Shown here: piece by piece, positions 1-10,384 of the stretch
Layout: each line of letters starts with the position of its first letter
How positions within the stretch are numbered: the stretch's first letter is position 1
DNA from: Tetraselmis striata
Taxonomy: Eukaryota; Chlorophyta; Chlorodendrophyceae; Chlorodendrales; Chlorodendraceae
Direction of reading: 5' to 3'
NCBI GenBank assembly: GCA_006384855.1
Contig: VCJN01000096.1
Span: 1-64,000 of the forward strand
Length of the DNA: 64,000 bases
Position numbers and translations under genes: made by a program
Notes under the pieces: generated by a model
What the model was told of the DNA's origin: nothing
Database searches by the model: none
Seen by the model: only the letters and a program-made list of their open reading frames with translations

Positions 1-2263
1 GGACACAGCTCTTACTATGCTCGAGTCTAATGACATTAGACTACGATTACAGAAATGCTGGTTTGCCAAGAATGAACTGAATACCTTGGACATATGGTAT
101 CACAGGCTGGCCTAAGACCCTCGCCTAATAAAATCAAGGCTGTTCCGGATTGGCCCACGCCTGAACGCTCAGAATGTCCAGAATATCTTCAGAATATGTT
201 CAGAATATCTTGGTTTCTGCAATTTTTACCGACGCTATGTGCGCAATTATTCTGCTATTGCAGCACCGTTATATGCCCTCACAAGAAAGGATAAATATTT
301 GATTGGACAGTTGAATGCCAAGCTGCATTTGTAAAACTGAAGCAAGCCTTGTGCCAGTCCCCAGTGCTGGCAAGCCCTGTCACCGGCAAAGATGCTGAGT
401 TTGTAGTGGCTACTGACCCCAGCAAATATGCCTTAGGTGCAGTTCTGCTCCAGGCTAATGTTGATGGCCACTTACACCCCTGCAGCTATTATGCAAAGAC
501 ATTGCAGGCTGCACTCACAAATTATCCCACCTATGACCAAGAGCTCCTTGGGTGTGGTTATGTGCTCTGAAAGAATGGCGCTGCTACTTGGAAGGCAGTC
601 GCACGAATTAACAGTTATAATAGACCATGCCACATTGAGGCATTTGCCCTACACAGGAAGGACTAGGCAGACGCCATGCCCTATGGTTACATGAAATTTC
701 ACCATACATGGCAGTCAACCCACAGACTAATGAACCTGTTGTTGCAGATATTATATCGCAAAGGCGCTGACAATGAGGCTGATGCTCTCTCTCGCCGCCC
801 TGACTTGCATTATGCATTGACTGAATATGAAAATCAGTTGGTCGAAGCTGACGTCGAACAAATGCAGAACTATTTGTCAGCAATGTCCGCCTTGCAGATT
901 GACAGCAAGCTGATGAACAAGATCAAAACTGCCTACATCACTGATTTTGCCTACAGCCATGGACGCACCCCTAACGGTGTGCGACAGGATGAGACTGATG
1001 GTCTCTCCTACATGGCAGATAAGGTCTGTATACCCAATGATTCTGAACTGAGAAAACTCATCATTGAGGAGTATCATGTTGGTAATGGACACCCTAACCA
1101 TACCCGCACTCTTGCCAACAACCTGCGTATGTTTTGGTGGCCACGCATGAATACCACAGTTAAGCAATACTGCAAACACGGTGATACTTGCGTTAGAATC
1201 AGAGCGGCTACCAACAAGCCGTATGGTTCTTTATTTCCCTTGCCAAAGGCAACCAAGCCTTGGGAAATAATCTCTATGGATTTATAACCAACTTGCCTGA
1301 GGTGGATGGCTATGATGCTACGTTTGTTGATACATTCACCAAACAGTCACATTTTGTGCCATGCAATATTAAGACTGATGCGACACAGTTGGCCAGATTA
1401 TATTTGGACCATATTTACAGACACCATGGTCTCAGCAGATGTATGTATCATCTCTAACAGAGATCCCAGGTTTACTTCAGTGTTCTGGAAATTATTGTTT
1501 ACAACTCTGGAAACTAAGCTAAATATTTCCAGCGCTTACCACCCGCAGACTGACGGTCCAACTGAACGCACCCACAGAACTATTGAACAAATGTTACGTC
1601 TGTTTGTTCACAAGCAACATGACTTTTGGTTACGTCATTTGGCTCTTGCTGAATTTTCTTACAATAATTCAGTCCATTCAGCAACACATTATGCCCCTTT
1701 TGAGGCAATTTATGGCATGATGCCACCGACACCACCTGATCCGATTGCTACTGCCAACCAAGATGCACGCAACACAGTTGCAAATATTCAAGTTATTCAC
1801 ATGTTGATTACTGAGCAACTGAAGCTTGCAGATGAATATCAAAAGGTCTATGCCGACCGCAAGACCAGGCCTATTGAGTTCGTAGAAGGAGACAAAGTCT
1901 GGCTCTCAACGGAGCACTTGCTTATACGCAACCAGCCGGCGCGCAAGTTCCGACAGCGCTACATCGGCCCCTACCCGGTCACGGCCAAGATCTTTAGCCA
2001 GGCGTATCGTCTGCGCCTGCCACCAACGTTCGACTGCCACAATGTGTTTCACATCAGTCGACTGCGCCAGTGCCTTAACCCAGACGCACAGCCCGATGCA
2101 GTTCCGTCCAGTGTGGAGCCCATGTCGACGAGTTCGTCGTTGAACGCGTGCTCGACTTCTCTATCGAGCGCCGCCATGATCTGTTCAAGCGAGGACTCTC
2201 TGCCTCGTCTTTCTAGTGCGTTGGCTGAACTACGACTCAAGTCACGACAGCTGGGAGCCATAG
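1..2263 (+). pseudogene. Ty3/gypsy pol remnant with chromodomain
   Basis: Polyprotein of an LTR retrotransposon, broken by several frameshifts and stops. In order: end of reverse transcriptase (about 180-300); RNase H (about 300-830, with the ATDPSKYALGAVLLQ block); integrase zinc finger (about 1070-1190, two His in VGNGHPNHTRTL and two Cys in YCKHGDTC); integrase core (about 1300-1720, Asp in GYDATFVDTFTK, Asp in NRDPRFTS, Glu in PTERTHRTIEQ); a C-terminal DNA-binding part; and a chromodomain at 2127-2263 (VVERVLDFSIERR, then after a one-base shift near 2212 FLVRWLNYD and HDSWEP). The domain order and chromodomain are those of Ty3/gypsy chromoviruses. Shifts are visible near 300, 570, 1280, 1440 and 2212. 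The 5' part lies outside the window, and no LTR was identified. The CACTG element starts 31 bp after the chromodomain stop. Confidence 0.9.
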
Positions 2264-2291
2264 AGCGCGCTGCGCCGTGTCGAGGCGCTAC

Positions 2292-2294
2292 ACG
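2292..2294. repeat. Target-site duplication, left, ACG
   Basis: ACG directly before the CAATG terminus of element copy 1; the same ACG follows the right terminus at 15210-15212. A 3-bp duplication is typical of EnSpm/CACTA-type integration. Confidence 0.7.
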
Positions 2295-2316
2295 CAATGT
2301 GAGATTCAGATGTGAC
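2295..2316 (+). repeat. Terminal inverted repeat, copy 1 left
   Basis: 22-bp terminus, one mismatch (third base A for C) from the other three termini of this family. It matches the complement of 15188-15209. Confidence 0.85.
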
Positions 2317-2544
2317 ATACAGGTGACGAAGCACTACTACTAGCGACTAGTATTTATCCGTGAAGGCTGCTGGTGGTGGCGGCACGTCCATCCAGTTACG
2401 TGCGAGTACATCCGGCGTTATTGCCGGCGGGCGATAAATCCTTTTTGTCATCATTCTGGTAGTCGTACCAGCCCGGTGAAGCGTACATGGCACTGACGTA
2501 CAAGGTACAAGGTTGTCCGTGTAGTACCGGGTAGTACGCGATAT

Positions 2545-2600
2545 ATTTATTACGCCGGTACCGGGTATCTAGTACCCCGGTACCCGGTACCCGGGCACGA
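2545..2600. repeat. Subterminal palindrome cluster (GGTACC)
   Basis: Overlapping palindromes built from GGTACC/GGTACCGGG near the left end of the element; conserved at 47438-47485 in copy 2. Subterminal repeats often bind transposase in EnSpm/CACTA elements; that role is an inference here. Confidence 0.45.
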
Positions 2601-2946
2601 TGGAGAGTGGTCCTGTGGATAACTACGACTATTAGTACATGGGAGCGCAAATCTCAGCCGTACTATTCGGCCAAAGTGGGGAATTTTGTGTACATTATAG
2701 CTAGTACTGCTGAACGGGCCTGCCAGCCGTCCGATCAAAGGTCATCAGATGGGCGGTTTGGCTGCCATGTTTTGCCAAAGAGTGCTCACGTTACATAAAT
2801 ATTCGCGAGGGGGGAGGCGGGGGCAGGCAGCGGTTTGCCGAAGAATGATTGAATTACAATATTCGCGACAGCTGCCATCGGGGGATGTGGCCCGGCGGGG
2901 GGAGTGGGGGGGCGGGCGGGCGTGGTCCCCCCGCCGCCCCCGCGCC

Positions 2947-3666
2947 CCCCCCCCCCCCCCCCCCCGCCGCTCCCGCCGGGGGAGTGAGGGGAGGGGGGTA
3001 AGGGGGCGGGGGCTACTGCTTGTTCTTGTTCTTGCGTGCCCGGGGGACCCTCCGCTTCGACGATCTCGCTGCCTCCGCCTCCGCCTCCGCCTCCGCCTCC
3101 GCCTCCGCCTCCGCCTGCGCCTGCGCCTCCGACTCCGCGACCGTCAGTTTCTTACCTCGGCGTTTCTTCACTGGCCTCTTCCGCTTCTTGTCATCCCTCA
3201 GTGTCTTCACCACCCCGGGAGGCTGTGCCGTCGACGACGCCGCCATGAGCTTCCTTACCTTCGCGTCGGGACGCCCCCTGTGCCCAGACACCCACAACAA
3301 GCCACAATCGTTTCGCCTTTAAGCGGCTGAGGATGCGGCCTCCTCGGCCACCACGAGTTGCGCCGCTGGCACTGTGGAAGCCTTGGCGTTGAGGTGGGCC
3401 TTACGGCGCTCCCGGACGAACCTGCGCGCGGCACAAGTTAGCCACGAGTGGGTGCGTGCTAATGTGGAGGATGGAGTGTTTTGTTGCGCGCCCACCTTGT
3501 CACGCGTTTCCTCATGTCTTTCTCGTCCTCCTCGATGCCGGCGGCGCGGACACGCGAGACAACAAGGCTCGCCGCCCACTTTTGCCCGGGGGGGCGAGGT
3601 CGGCCATGGCGCTGTGAGCGGTGAAGGGGGGGGGGGGGGGGGCGGCCGAGGTGGAGAAACTAACAC
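2947..3666 (-). other. Lys/Arg-rich coding-like segment, element copy 1
   Basis: On the minus strand this reads as a basic protein tail: KKRKRPVKKRRGKKLTVAE, an (AE)n run made by a GGCGGA microsatellite (about 3061-3130), and SSKRRVPRARKNKNKQ before a stop near 3013. An upstream block (about 3500-3320) reads RETRDKVGAQQN...TCAARRFVRERRKAHLN. The same text is in copy 2 (48476-47885) with a shorter Ala-Glu run. It looks like the C-terminal exon of a minus-strand gene, but no start or splice structure was resolved. A C-tract (about 2947-2965) and a G-tract (3624-3642) flank it. Confidence 0.35.
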
Positions 3667-3979
3667 CCAGTCGACGACCGCCTTCCGCAGCAGTCAACGA
3701 CACATCGGAGGCGAGGAGCAGCGCGCCACTACTATTTATATGCACGTATTGTCAAGAGCTAGTCGGTGCGGCATTGTGTCGGTGTAATTTCGCAATGTTT
3801 ATTGTTGAAGTAGCACGGCGTAATGGATACGGCGAGTGAATCCGGGATAATGTGTGCGACGAATGTGCGCGCGCATCGTTGTGCGGCGGTGTGCGGCGGT
3901 GTGCGGCGGTGTGCACCGATGTTAATATAGTGTGAATATTATATCGGCCGTAGACGATCAGGTCTGGCAGCACCGCCCG

Positions 3980-5110
3980 TGCTTGTAAATAAGCGACAAC
4001 GGATCTAGTCTCCCGCTAGTCTGTGCACCGCCAGTGCACTCCGCAAGCCTCGCCTCCATCCGCGTCGGAACCGGTAGTAAGTGTTGTTGTGTGCGCACAT
4101 CGTGACAACATATTACACGGTGGCAATTGCAATTATTAGCGGTGGATAATGTGAAGGCGTTTTCGAAATCGACAGAGAATGAGGCGGTGCTGGCGGAGTG
4201 CATTGGCGGTGCATAGAATAGCGTGTCCCTGGGGTTTTGGCTGCATCGGACGCCGTATTCCCACCCATCCGGCACGGAATGTCCGGTTTTTACACATTTG
4301 TGTGTTAATAAAGTGTGAATATTACGCGTCTTTTACGCCGGGTGGATGGGCATCCGGCGTCCGATGCACCCCAATTATTTGCAGCACGCTACTCTACGCA
4401 CCCCCAACGCACTCCGCAAGCCTCGCCTCCATCCGCGTCGGAACCGGTAGTAAGTGTTGTTGTGTGCGCACATCGTGACAACATATTACACGGTGGCAAT
4501 TGCAATTAGCGGTGGATAATGTGAAGGCGTTTTCGAAATCGACAGAGAATGAGGCGGTGCTGGCGGAGTGCATTGGCGGTGCATAGAATAGCGTGGTGCT
4601 GGGGTTTTGGCTGCATCGGACGCCGTATTCCCACCCATCCGGCACGGAATGTCCGGTTTTCACACATTTGTGTGTTAATAAAGTGTGAATATTACGCGTC
4701 TTTTACGCCGGGTGGATGGGCATCCGGCGTCCGATGCACCCCAATTATTTGCAGCACGCTACTCTACGCACCCCCAACGCACTCCGCAAGCCTCGCCTCC
4801 ATCCGCGTCGGAACCGGTAGTAAGTGTTGTTGTGTGCGCACATCGTGACAACATATTACACGGTGGCAATTGCAATTAGCGGTGGATAATGCGAAGGCGT
4901 TTTCGAAATCGACAGAGAATGAGGCGGTGCTGGCGGAGTGCATTGGCGGTGCATAGAATAGCGTGTCCCTGGGGTTTTGGCTGCATCGGACGCCGTATTC
5001 CCACCCATCCGGCACGGAATGTCCGGTTTTCACACATTTGCGTGTGAATATATATAGTGTGAATATTACGTAGGCGTCTTTTACGCTGGGTGGATGGGCA
5101 TCCGGCGTCC
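3980..5110. repeat. Tandem repeat, about 370-bp unit, three copies
   Basis: Units recur with a period of about 370 bp; the marker GAGGCGGTGCTGGCGGAGTG begins near 4180, 4550 and 4921. Each unit holds an inverted repeat of about 30 bp per arm (first unit: arms about 4241-4272 and 4338-4368), centred on the sequence TGCATCGGACGCCG and its complement. Copy 2 of the element has only about two units. No coding potential was recognised; the ORFs here are repeat artefacts. Confidence 0.85.
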
Positions 5111-5979
5111 GATGCACCCCGAATCTCACCAACACGCTACTCTACGCACCCCCAACGCACTCCGCCAGCCCCGCCTCTTTCCGCGCAGGTCCTACGTTCC
5201 ATTGTATGTATATACATACGTACATGTACTGCTCCGAAACCAGCCCAAACTTAATGAGTGCACAAGTGTAAATGGGGGGGGGGGGGGGTGGGTGGGGGGG
5301 GGGGTGTGTGGCGGCGGGGCATCCACTCACACATACCCCGGCGATGCATGACAGATATTACATGCCGTGGCGGGTCGGCGGGCCGACCCGGCGGGGGGGG
5401 GGGGGGGGGGGGGGGGCGTCTATTCAACTACACGTGCGACAGTGTCGTTTCGTGGAGCAGTATATGTGCCCGGCCTCATTTATACCGCCCCCTACCTGCG
5501 CTGCATGGTCCACCCCTACGAATTACTTAGCACAAACCGCCATTACTTAATAGGAACCTAGCACAGCCAGGCTTATATGCCCGCTTTGCCGATCAACTTC
5601 TACGCACTTTCCGTCCCTTAACCGCCGGACATGGGGGTTAAGCCGCCAGCCTCGGCAGTTGCTTAGCCAGACTTGGCATCCCGTACCGTGTCCATGGCTT
5701 CGCAGCTCTGCCGCCGGCACACGCCGAGTCCGGCGCTTGCTGCCGCGGGGTTGCGCACGCATGCACGCACGGTAATACGCCGCCGACGCCGCCACGCTTA
5801 CTTCCACCACCTTCGCCAGCCGCAGCTTCGCACGCCTTTCCGCCGACATACGAAACGCACGAATCCCCCCCCCCCCCCCCCTCGTCCCCGCGTCATGTAG
5901 ATTATATTCGAGGCGACTATGCGGGGCGCAGCACACGCCGCGACTTGGGTCGGCGGAGCGGCAGGCGGCGGGAGCCCTA
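5110..5979. other. Non-coding stretch with G- and C-tracts, copy 1
   Basis: Interior of the CACTG element with G-runs at about 5274-5290 and 5393-5416 and a C-run at about 5867-5882. It is conserved in copy 2 (49800-50722). No gene was recognised; open frames exist on both strands but show no familiar motif. Confidence 0.4.
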
Positions 5980-6786
5980 ATGGCCGGGCAGTATCCACAC
6001 CCACACAGGCACCGCCGCTCACCTCCGACGCGGATGAACCGCCTCCCAAAGGAAACATGCCGGTTGGTGGTAATCCCAGCAGGCGTGGGGTGCCGGCGCC
6101 GGTACTGGTGCGACGGAGCTGTCGCGTCAGGAACCGCACCGCATGTGGAGCAACACATGGCGGTGCCGGCCCCACCTATGTCTAGGGCCACCTCCTCACA
6201 ACACCCCGCCACGACGGCGTCGGCCACCGCCGACGGCGCCGTTGCGGGGGGGGACGCCCTGCCAGGCGACGATGATGCGCCTGGTGCGCCGCGTCAGGAG
6301 GCGGAGGAGGCCGTGGTCGAGGCGACTGATCGGGCTGAGGGGGTTGTCGAGGCGAGCGAGGCTGCGCTCGCGCCACCCGCCCCGCAGCCACCTGCGGGAC
6401 ATGCCGACTTGCTCGTCGCCATGTTGACCGGAGCACTACGAGCAGTGGCGGGAGGCGGCCACATGCACTATCATGTGCGTGTCCTGGCCGGACGCCCGTC
6501 ATGCGTGGACTGCGGCCAACGGACGGACTGGGAGTGTTGCTGCGACGGCACCCCGGCTTTGTGCGGCCCCAAGTACCCATGCATGGCGACCCATCAGCGG
6601 GCAGTCCTCTGCCCGACCACGGCCACGGTGAGGGCGGAGTTCCGCCATGTTAGGGACGCGTTCCACGACGCGACTCGCGCCGCCGTGTGTGAGGCTTCCG
6701 AGAAGGCACGCGCGGCTGGTAGGGTGCGCAGGGTGAGGCGGCGGACGGCCCAGGAGCTGAAGGAGAGCGAGACATGCCGTCAGTGA
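5980..6786 (+). CDS. Element-encoded zinc-finger protein, 268 aa
   Basis: Function unknown. Residues about 60-150 are Ala/Glu-rich. The C-terminal half has a Cys/His cluster, SCVDCGQRTDWECCCDG, then ALCGPKYPCMATH: two CxxC-like pairs followed by C and H. That arrangement resembles the cysteine-rich tail of piggyBac-type transposases, but no DDE domain precedes it. The tail is basic (GRVRRVRRRTAQELKESE). ATG at 5980 is the first in frame; an internal Met near residue 61 could also serve. The frame is open in copy 1. In copy 2 a 26-bp deletion between short direct repeats breaks it just before the cysteines. An upstream spliced exon is possible. Confidence 0.5.
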   Translation: MAGQYPHPHRHRRSPPTRMNRLPKETCRLVVIPAGVGCRRRYWCDGAVASGTAPHVEQHMAVPAPPMSRATSSQHPATTASATADGAVAGGDALPGDDDAPGAPRQEAEEAVVEATDRAEGVVEASEAALAPPAPQPPAGHADLLVAMLTGALRAVAGGGHMHYHVRVLAGRPSCVDCGQRTDWECCCDGTPALCGPKYPCMATHQRAVLCPTTATVRAEFRHVRDAFHDATRAAVCEASEKARAAGRVRRVRRRTAQELKESETCRQ

Positions 6787-6814
6787 GGTCGGGCGCAATG
6801 TCATTGGGTGGGGC

Positions 6815-7150
6815 ACACGGACGTGTAACACTTGCACTTTGCGCGTACTGCTGGGTTACATCCAAGCGGTGTCACACTATGCAACCGGAAAGGCTGCGTT
6901 GCTACTGCAAACGATGCTACGCCTCACTCGGTAGCAACCGCTGCCCCGCCTATCCCACAGCCGCTGCCCCCCCCCCCCCCCCCCCCCGCGCGCGGGATCC
7001 CCGCCATCAGCAGCTTGCACTTGCACTTTGCGCGTACTGCTGGGTTACATCCAGGCGGCGTCACACCGGAAAGGCTGCGTTGCTACTGCAAACGATGCTA
7101 CGCCTCACGCGGTAGCAACCGCTGCCCCGCCCATCCCACTCGGGATGCTG
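6815..7150 (+). repeat. Cys-rich exon-like tandem repeat, two units (copy 1)
   Basis: Two units of about 190 bp. Each has a block reading ALCAYCWVTS, RCYCKRCYAS and NRCPA in one frame, a C-tract, and an AG-ending stretch before the next unit. Copy 2 of the element carries five units (51530-52455). The layout (C-tract, AG, about 106-bp block, GTAGCA) is exon-like, but 106 bp is not a multiple of three and splicing is unproven. Unit loss or gain between copies is certain; coding is not. Confidence 0.55.
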
Positions 7151-7503
7151 AGAGCAGCTAAAGGGCACCGGGGGCGGGGCAAGAGGGAGCAGGGCCAATG
7201 ATTGTGGAAGAGCGGGGACCCGCTTGCATGCCATCGTATTATATCTTGCACAATATCTGTTGCTGCACTCATATCTCACGTCACTAGCTTAGCTATAGTG
7301 ATTCCCCCCCCCCCCCCCCCCCCGCACCGCGTACGCACAAGCCTGGGTATACGCATCAACTGCCCGCCGGGATGAGAAACTGGTATTGGTAGTGTGTCTG
7401 TGGGGTGGAGGGGGGGCAAAAGAGCTGCCAATTGCTGCCAAGCTGGTGCGTTACATTGGGGCAGGCGCTGGGCAGACAATTGGGGCTCGCTTCAGAGCAT
7501 TGT

Positions 7504-9694
7504 CTAGTGCCTATGCGGCTGCGCCGCCTCCGCCGCATGCAGACTCTCCGGGCTCACCAGCACCGCCACCTCAGTCATGCGGCCCTGCATCCCGCAGCCC
7601 GCCGCCGCCAGCCAGATCAGAGGTGTCCAGAAGCCAGTGCTGGGGTTGTTGCGGCATGACCGCATAGTTTTCAGCGGCTGCCGTCCACAACTTGTAATGC
7701 ATCCCTTTCCGCCGATTCCGCTGTATGCGCTGTCTTGGCGCCGCGCTGCCCCGGCCGCCGCGCGTTGGCGCCGCGCTGCCCCGGCCGCCGCGCGTTGGCG
7801 CCGCGCTGCCCTGGCCGCCGCGCCTTGGCGCCGCGCTGCCCCGGCCGCCGCGCGTTGGCGCCGCGCTGCCCCGGCCGCCGCGCCTTGGCGCCGCGCTGCC
7901 CCGGCCGCCGCGCCTTGGCGCCGCGCTGCCCCGGCCGCCGCGCGTTGGCGCCGCGCTGCCCCGGCCGCCGCGCCTTGGCGCCGCGCTGCCCCGGCCGCCG
8001 CGCCTTGGCGCCGCGCTGCCCCGGCCGCCGCGCCTTGGCGCCGCGCTGCCCCGGCCGCCGCGCCTTGGCGCCGCGCTCCCCCGGCCGCCGCGCCTTGGCG
8101 CCGCGCTGCCCCGGCCGCCGCGCCTTGGCGCCGCGCTGCCCCGGCCGCCGCGCCTTGGCGCCGCGCTGCCCCGGCCGCCGCGCCTTGGCGCCGCGCTGGG
8201 TATCGAGTCCTCCCCTCCCTAGTGAGCGCGTCCACCTGCGCCTTGCGCTCGGGGCCGTCCTCCTCCGTCACCACATTCTGCAACCCCCACCGCGTGACGA
8301 ACCACGCAGCTCCTTGCATGCGCTTGTACATGTGCCCAAGCACCGCCAGTCGTGACACCGAACGCACCACCGCTGGGGACGCGAGCTCCTTCTCGGGCAT
8401 GATCGCCTTCACCCGGGCCTCCTCGAGGAGCGGACCGGCGTTAAGAATGGAAAACGTTTCCATGTGGTGCAAGCAGTCCTCCATGACCCAGCCGGGCTGC
8501 ACCGTCACCTTGCCTGACCCTGCAGTCATGGAGGGGAATGCCGTCACGCCCACGCCCACGCCCACGCCCGGGGGGGGGGGGGGGGGGGGGAGGGGTTTAC
8601 CTTTCGATTCTTGGACACTGCAAACGAAGGGCGCAACCCGCGTTCAAAGTTGCTGGGTATCGGGACTAAAGCCTGGCGCCGGTCTTCCTGCTTCATAGCT
8701 CGGAATCCAATGTGGCCCTGCACGGTGACAAATTTCCTCCAGAAGTCCCTTCCCAAGCCAAAACAAAACAGGTGGAACGGCGCGAGGGGGAAGAGGTTGA
8801 CCATGCTGACATAGCCCCGGACCACATGCACATGGCACACGCCATGGCAGCCAGTGTTCTGCTTGGCCTCCGCCAGCCGGGTTGTGTTGACCGCACGCCG
8901 GGCAAGGTGCGTGATTCACTGGACAAGTCATCGCCTTCATGGACGGTTACCAAGCGAGCCTCCCCGTCCGCATCCACAGGGGGGTGCTCCAGGGCAGCCG
9001 TCATAGCCTCCACAACCTGCCACGCCGACCGGGCGGGTGCGTGTGATTCCATACAACCGCAGTTGAGTGGTGCCACCAGCACGCAGGCCGGGCCCACTCA
9101 CCTCTGAACGCAGAAGGCCCACAATGCCCCCGTCCTCGAAAACAGCGCGCCACTGGGTCGCCCCGCCGTAGTCCTCCAACACCCACTCGGTAACGACGCC
9201 GGTTATCACGCCGTAGTGCCATACTCCCCGGAACTTATTGGCGATGACCTTCATGTAGAAGTCGCCGGGATCGCTTTTCCATATCACGCCCTCATCGCGG
9301 GTTCCACGCCCGCCGGCGGCCACGCAGGCGCGTCGATGCCCATACCGTCTTCGCCAACGGGGTCCTCCCCCACGCCCACCACATCGTCCACCTTCGAGCC
9401 GCCGTCGTCCGAGACCGGCGCCGGCGGGCCGTTTCCGACGGCTGCAGCTACTCCTGCTGCCGCCCCTGTTGTTGTTGCTGTTGCTGCTGCCGCCCATGCT
9501 GCTGCTGCTTGTGATAAGGCGGCCTTGCGGCGCAACTTTGCCGCACGCTTCAACGAGTGGCTACAGTTCGGGAATTTTAGGAAGTGCCGCTCTCGCGCCA
9601 TCTTATCACAAGTGCCCGTCACGTTGCCCCGGCAGTGCTTGCATGAGTACACGCCATCCTTCGACACACTCGCTATCCATCCCTTCGCCGGCAT
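7504..9694 (-). pseudogene. BED-finger/Tudor-like element protein, copy 1 (frameshifted)
   Basis: Multi-exon minus-strand gene. From ATG 9694: MPAKGWIASVSKDG, a BED-like finger (CKHC then RHFLKFPNCSH), an Ala-rich linker, then a Tudor-like block (KFRGVWHYGVITG ... WRAVFEDG). A one-base difference from copy 2 near 9299 breaks the frame. Donor GAG|GTGAGT lies near 9103. Later blocks conserved between copies: VVEAMTAALEHPPVDAD (about 9030); FWRKFVTVQGHIGF (about 8740); and GWVMEDCLHHMETFSILNAG with FVTRWGLQNVVTEEDG (8540-8215), which then runs into the 30-bp minisatellite. The protein is not otherwise recognised. Exon limits after the first are approximate. Confidence 0.5.
7735..8199. repeat. 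30-bp GC-rich minisatellite, 15 units
   Basis: Exact 30-bp periods from 7741 to 8190 (CCGCGCTGCCCCGGCCGCCG plus a ten-base tail ending TTGGCG), with rare C/G, T and C substitutions. Because 30 is a multiple of three, all six frames stay open, giving false ORFs of 165-373 codons. Copy 2 has about two units (52455-52535). Confidence 0.97.
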
Positions 9695-9899
9695 GCCTGC
9701 TGCCGCGCGCGGGGGGCCGGGGGGGGGGGGGGGGTTTGAGAGTTGGGGTGGATGTAACCCACCACCGGCACGCAACACAGATGCGAGTGCGCGGCTGTCC
9801 GCGCTTGATTCAACGGTGAGCGGCGGTGACCGTGAGGCGACCCCATACTTCATGCGCGTGCTGGGGCGTTACACAATCATCAGCATTTAGGGCGGCTGC

Positions 9900-10060
9900 A
9901 TTAGAACGCGCACCTACGAACACCACCTACCGCCTACCACCTACCGTACCACCTACATCCGCCCACACCTCCGCCCGTCGTGCCGCACATCGCCGCACAC
10001 CGCGGGGTCAGCGGTCAGCGATGTGCGGTCAGCGATGTGCGGCGATGTGCAATGAGTGCG
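9900..10060. repeat. Short repeats near right end of copy 1
   Basis: Direct repeats of ACCACCTACCG followed by GTCAGCGATGTGCG repeats. They are also in copy 2 (54195-54320) with fewer units. No gene here. Confidence 0.6.
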
Positions 10061-10164
10061 TACATCCGCCTGTACTTAGCCCGGGTGCTCCGCGTCGGCG
10101 GGCGACACGCGAGCCCGCGTGCGCATATCAATTTGATGAAATTATGGAAACGAGAAATTCATAT

Positions 10165-10340
10165 GGTCAGATGTAGTCATCTAGAGGTTTACAGTACATT
10201 AGCTATGTTGTACTGCGCACGACCCCCGAGGTCGGCGCACGGACTAAGGCCTGCCGGCCCGCACCAGCACTACGACCTGAGGGATCCACCCTCGGGCACA
10301 GGCACTCTCTGCTTTGCGCTCGCCTCAACCGGCTCGCGCA
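10165..10340 (+). repeat. E1 split direct repeat A1
   Basis: Identical over 176 bp to 14775-14950; the left terminus begins GGTCAGATGTAGTCATC. Confidence 0.95.
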
Positions 10341-10384
10341 AGCAGTCTCGACTCTAGCAGTCGAGCAGAGTGTCAGCTTACTCT

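Noticed and set aside
3013-3330. Alternating Ala-Ser or polyproline proteins around 3060-3130
   Set aside because: GGCGGA/CCGCCT microsatellite read in different frames; only the basic minus-strand reading was kept, at low confidence.
7735-8199. CRISPR-like regular array
   Set aside because: Head-to-tail 30-bp units without spacers, in a eukaryotic transposon.
7577-8698. Long overlapping ORFs (up to 373 codons) on both strands
   Set aside because: They arise from the 30-bp minisatellite, which keeps all six frames open.
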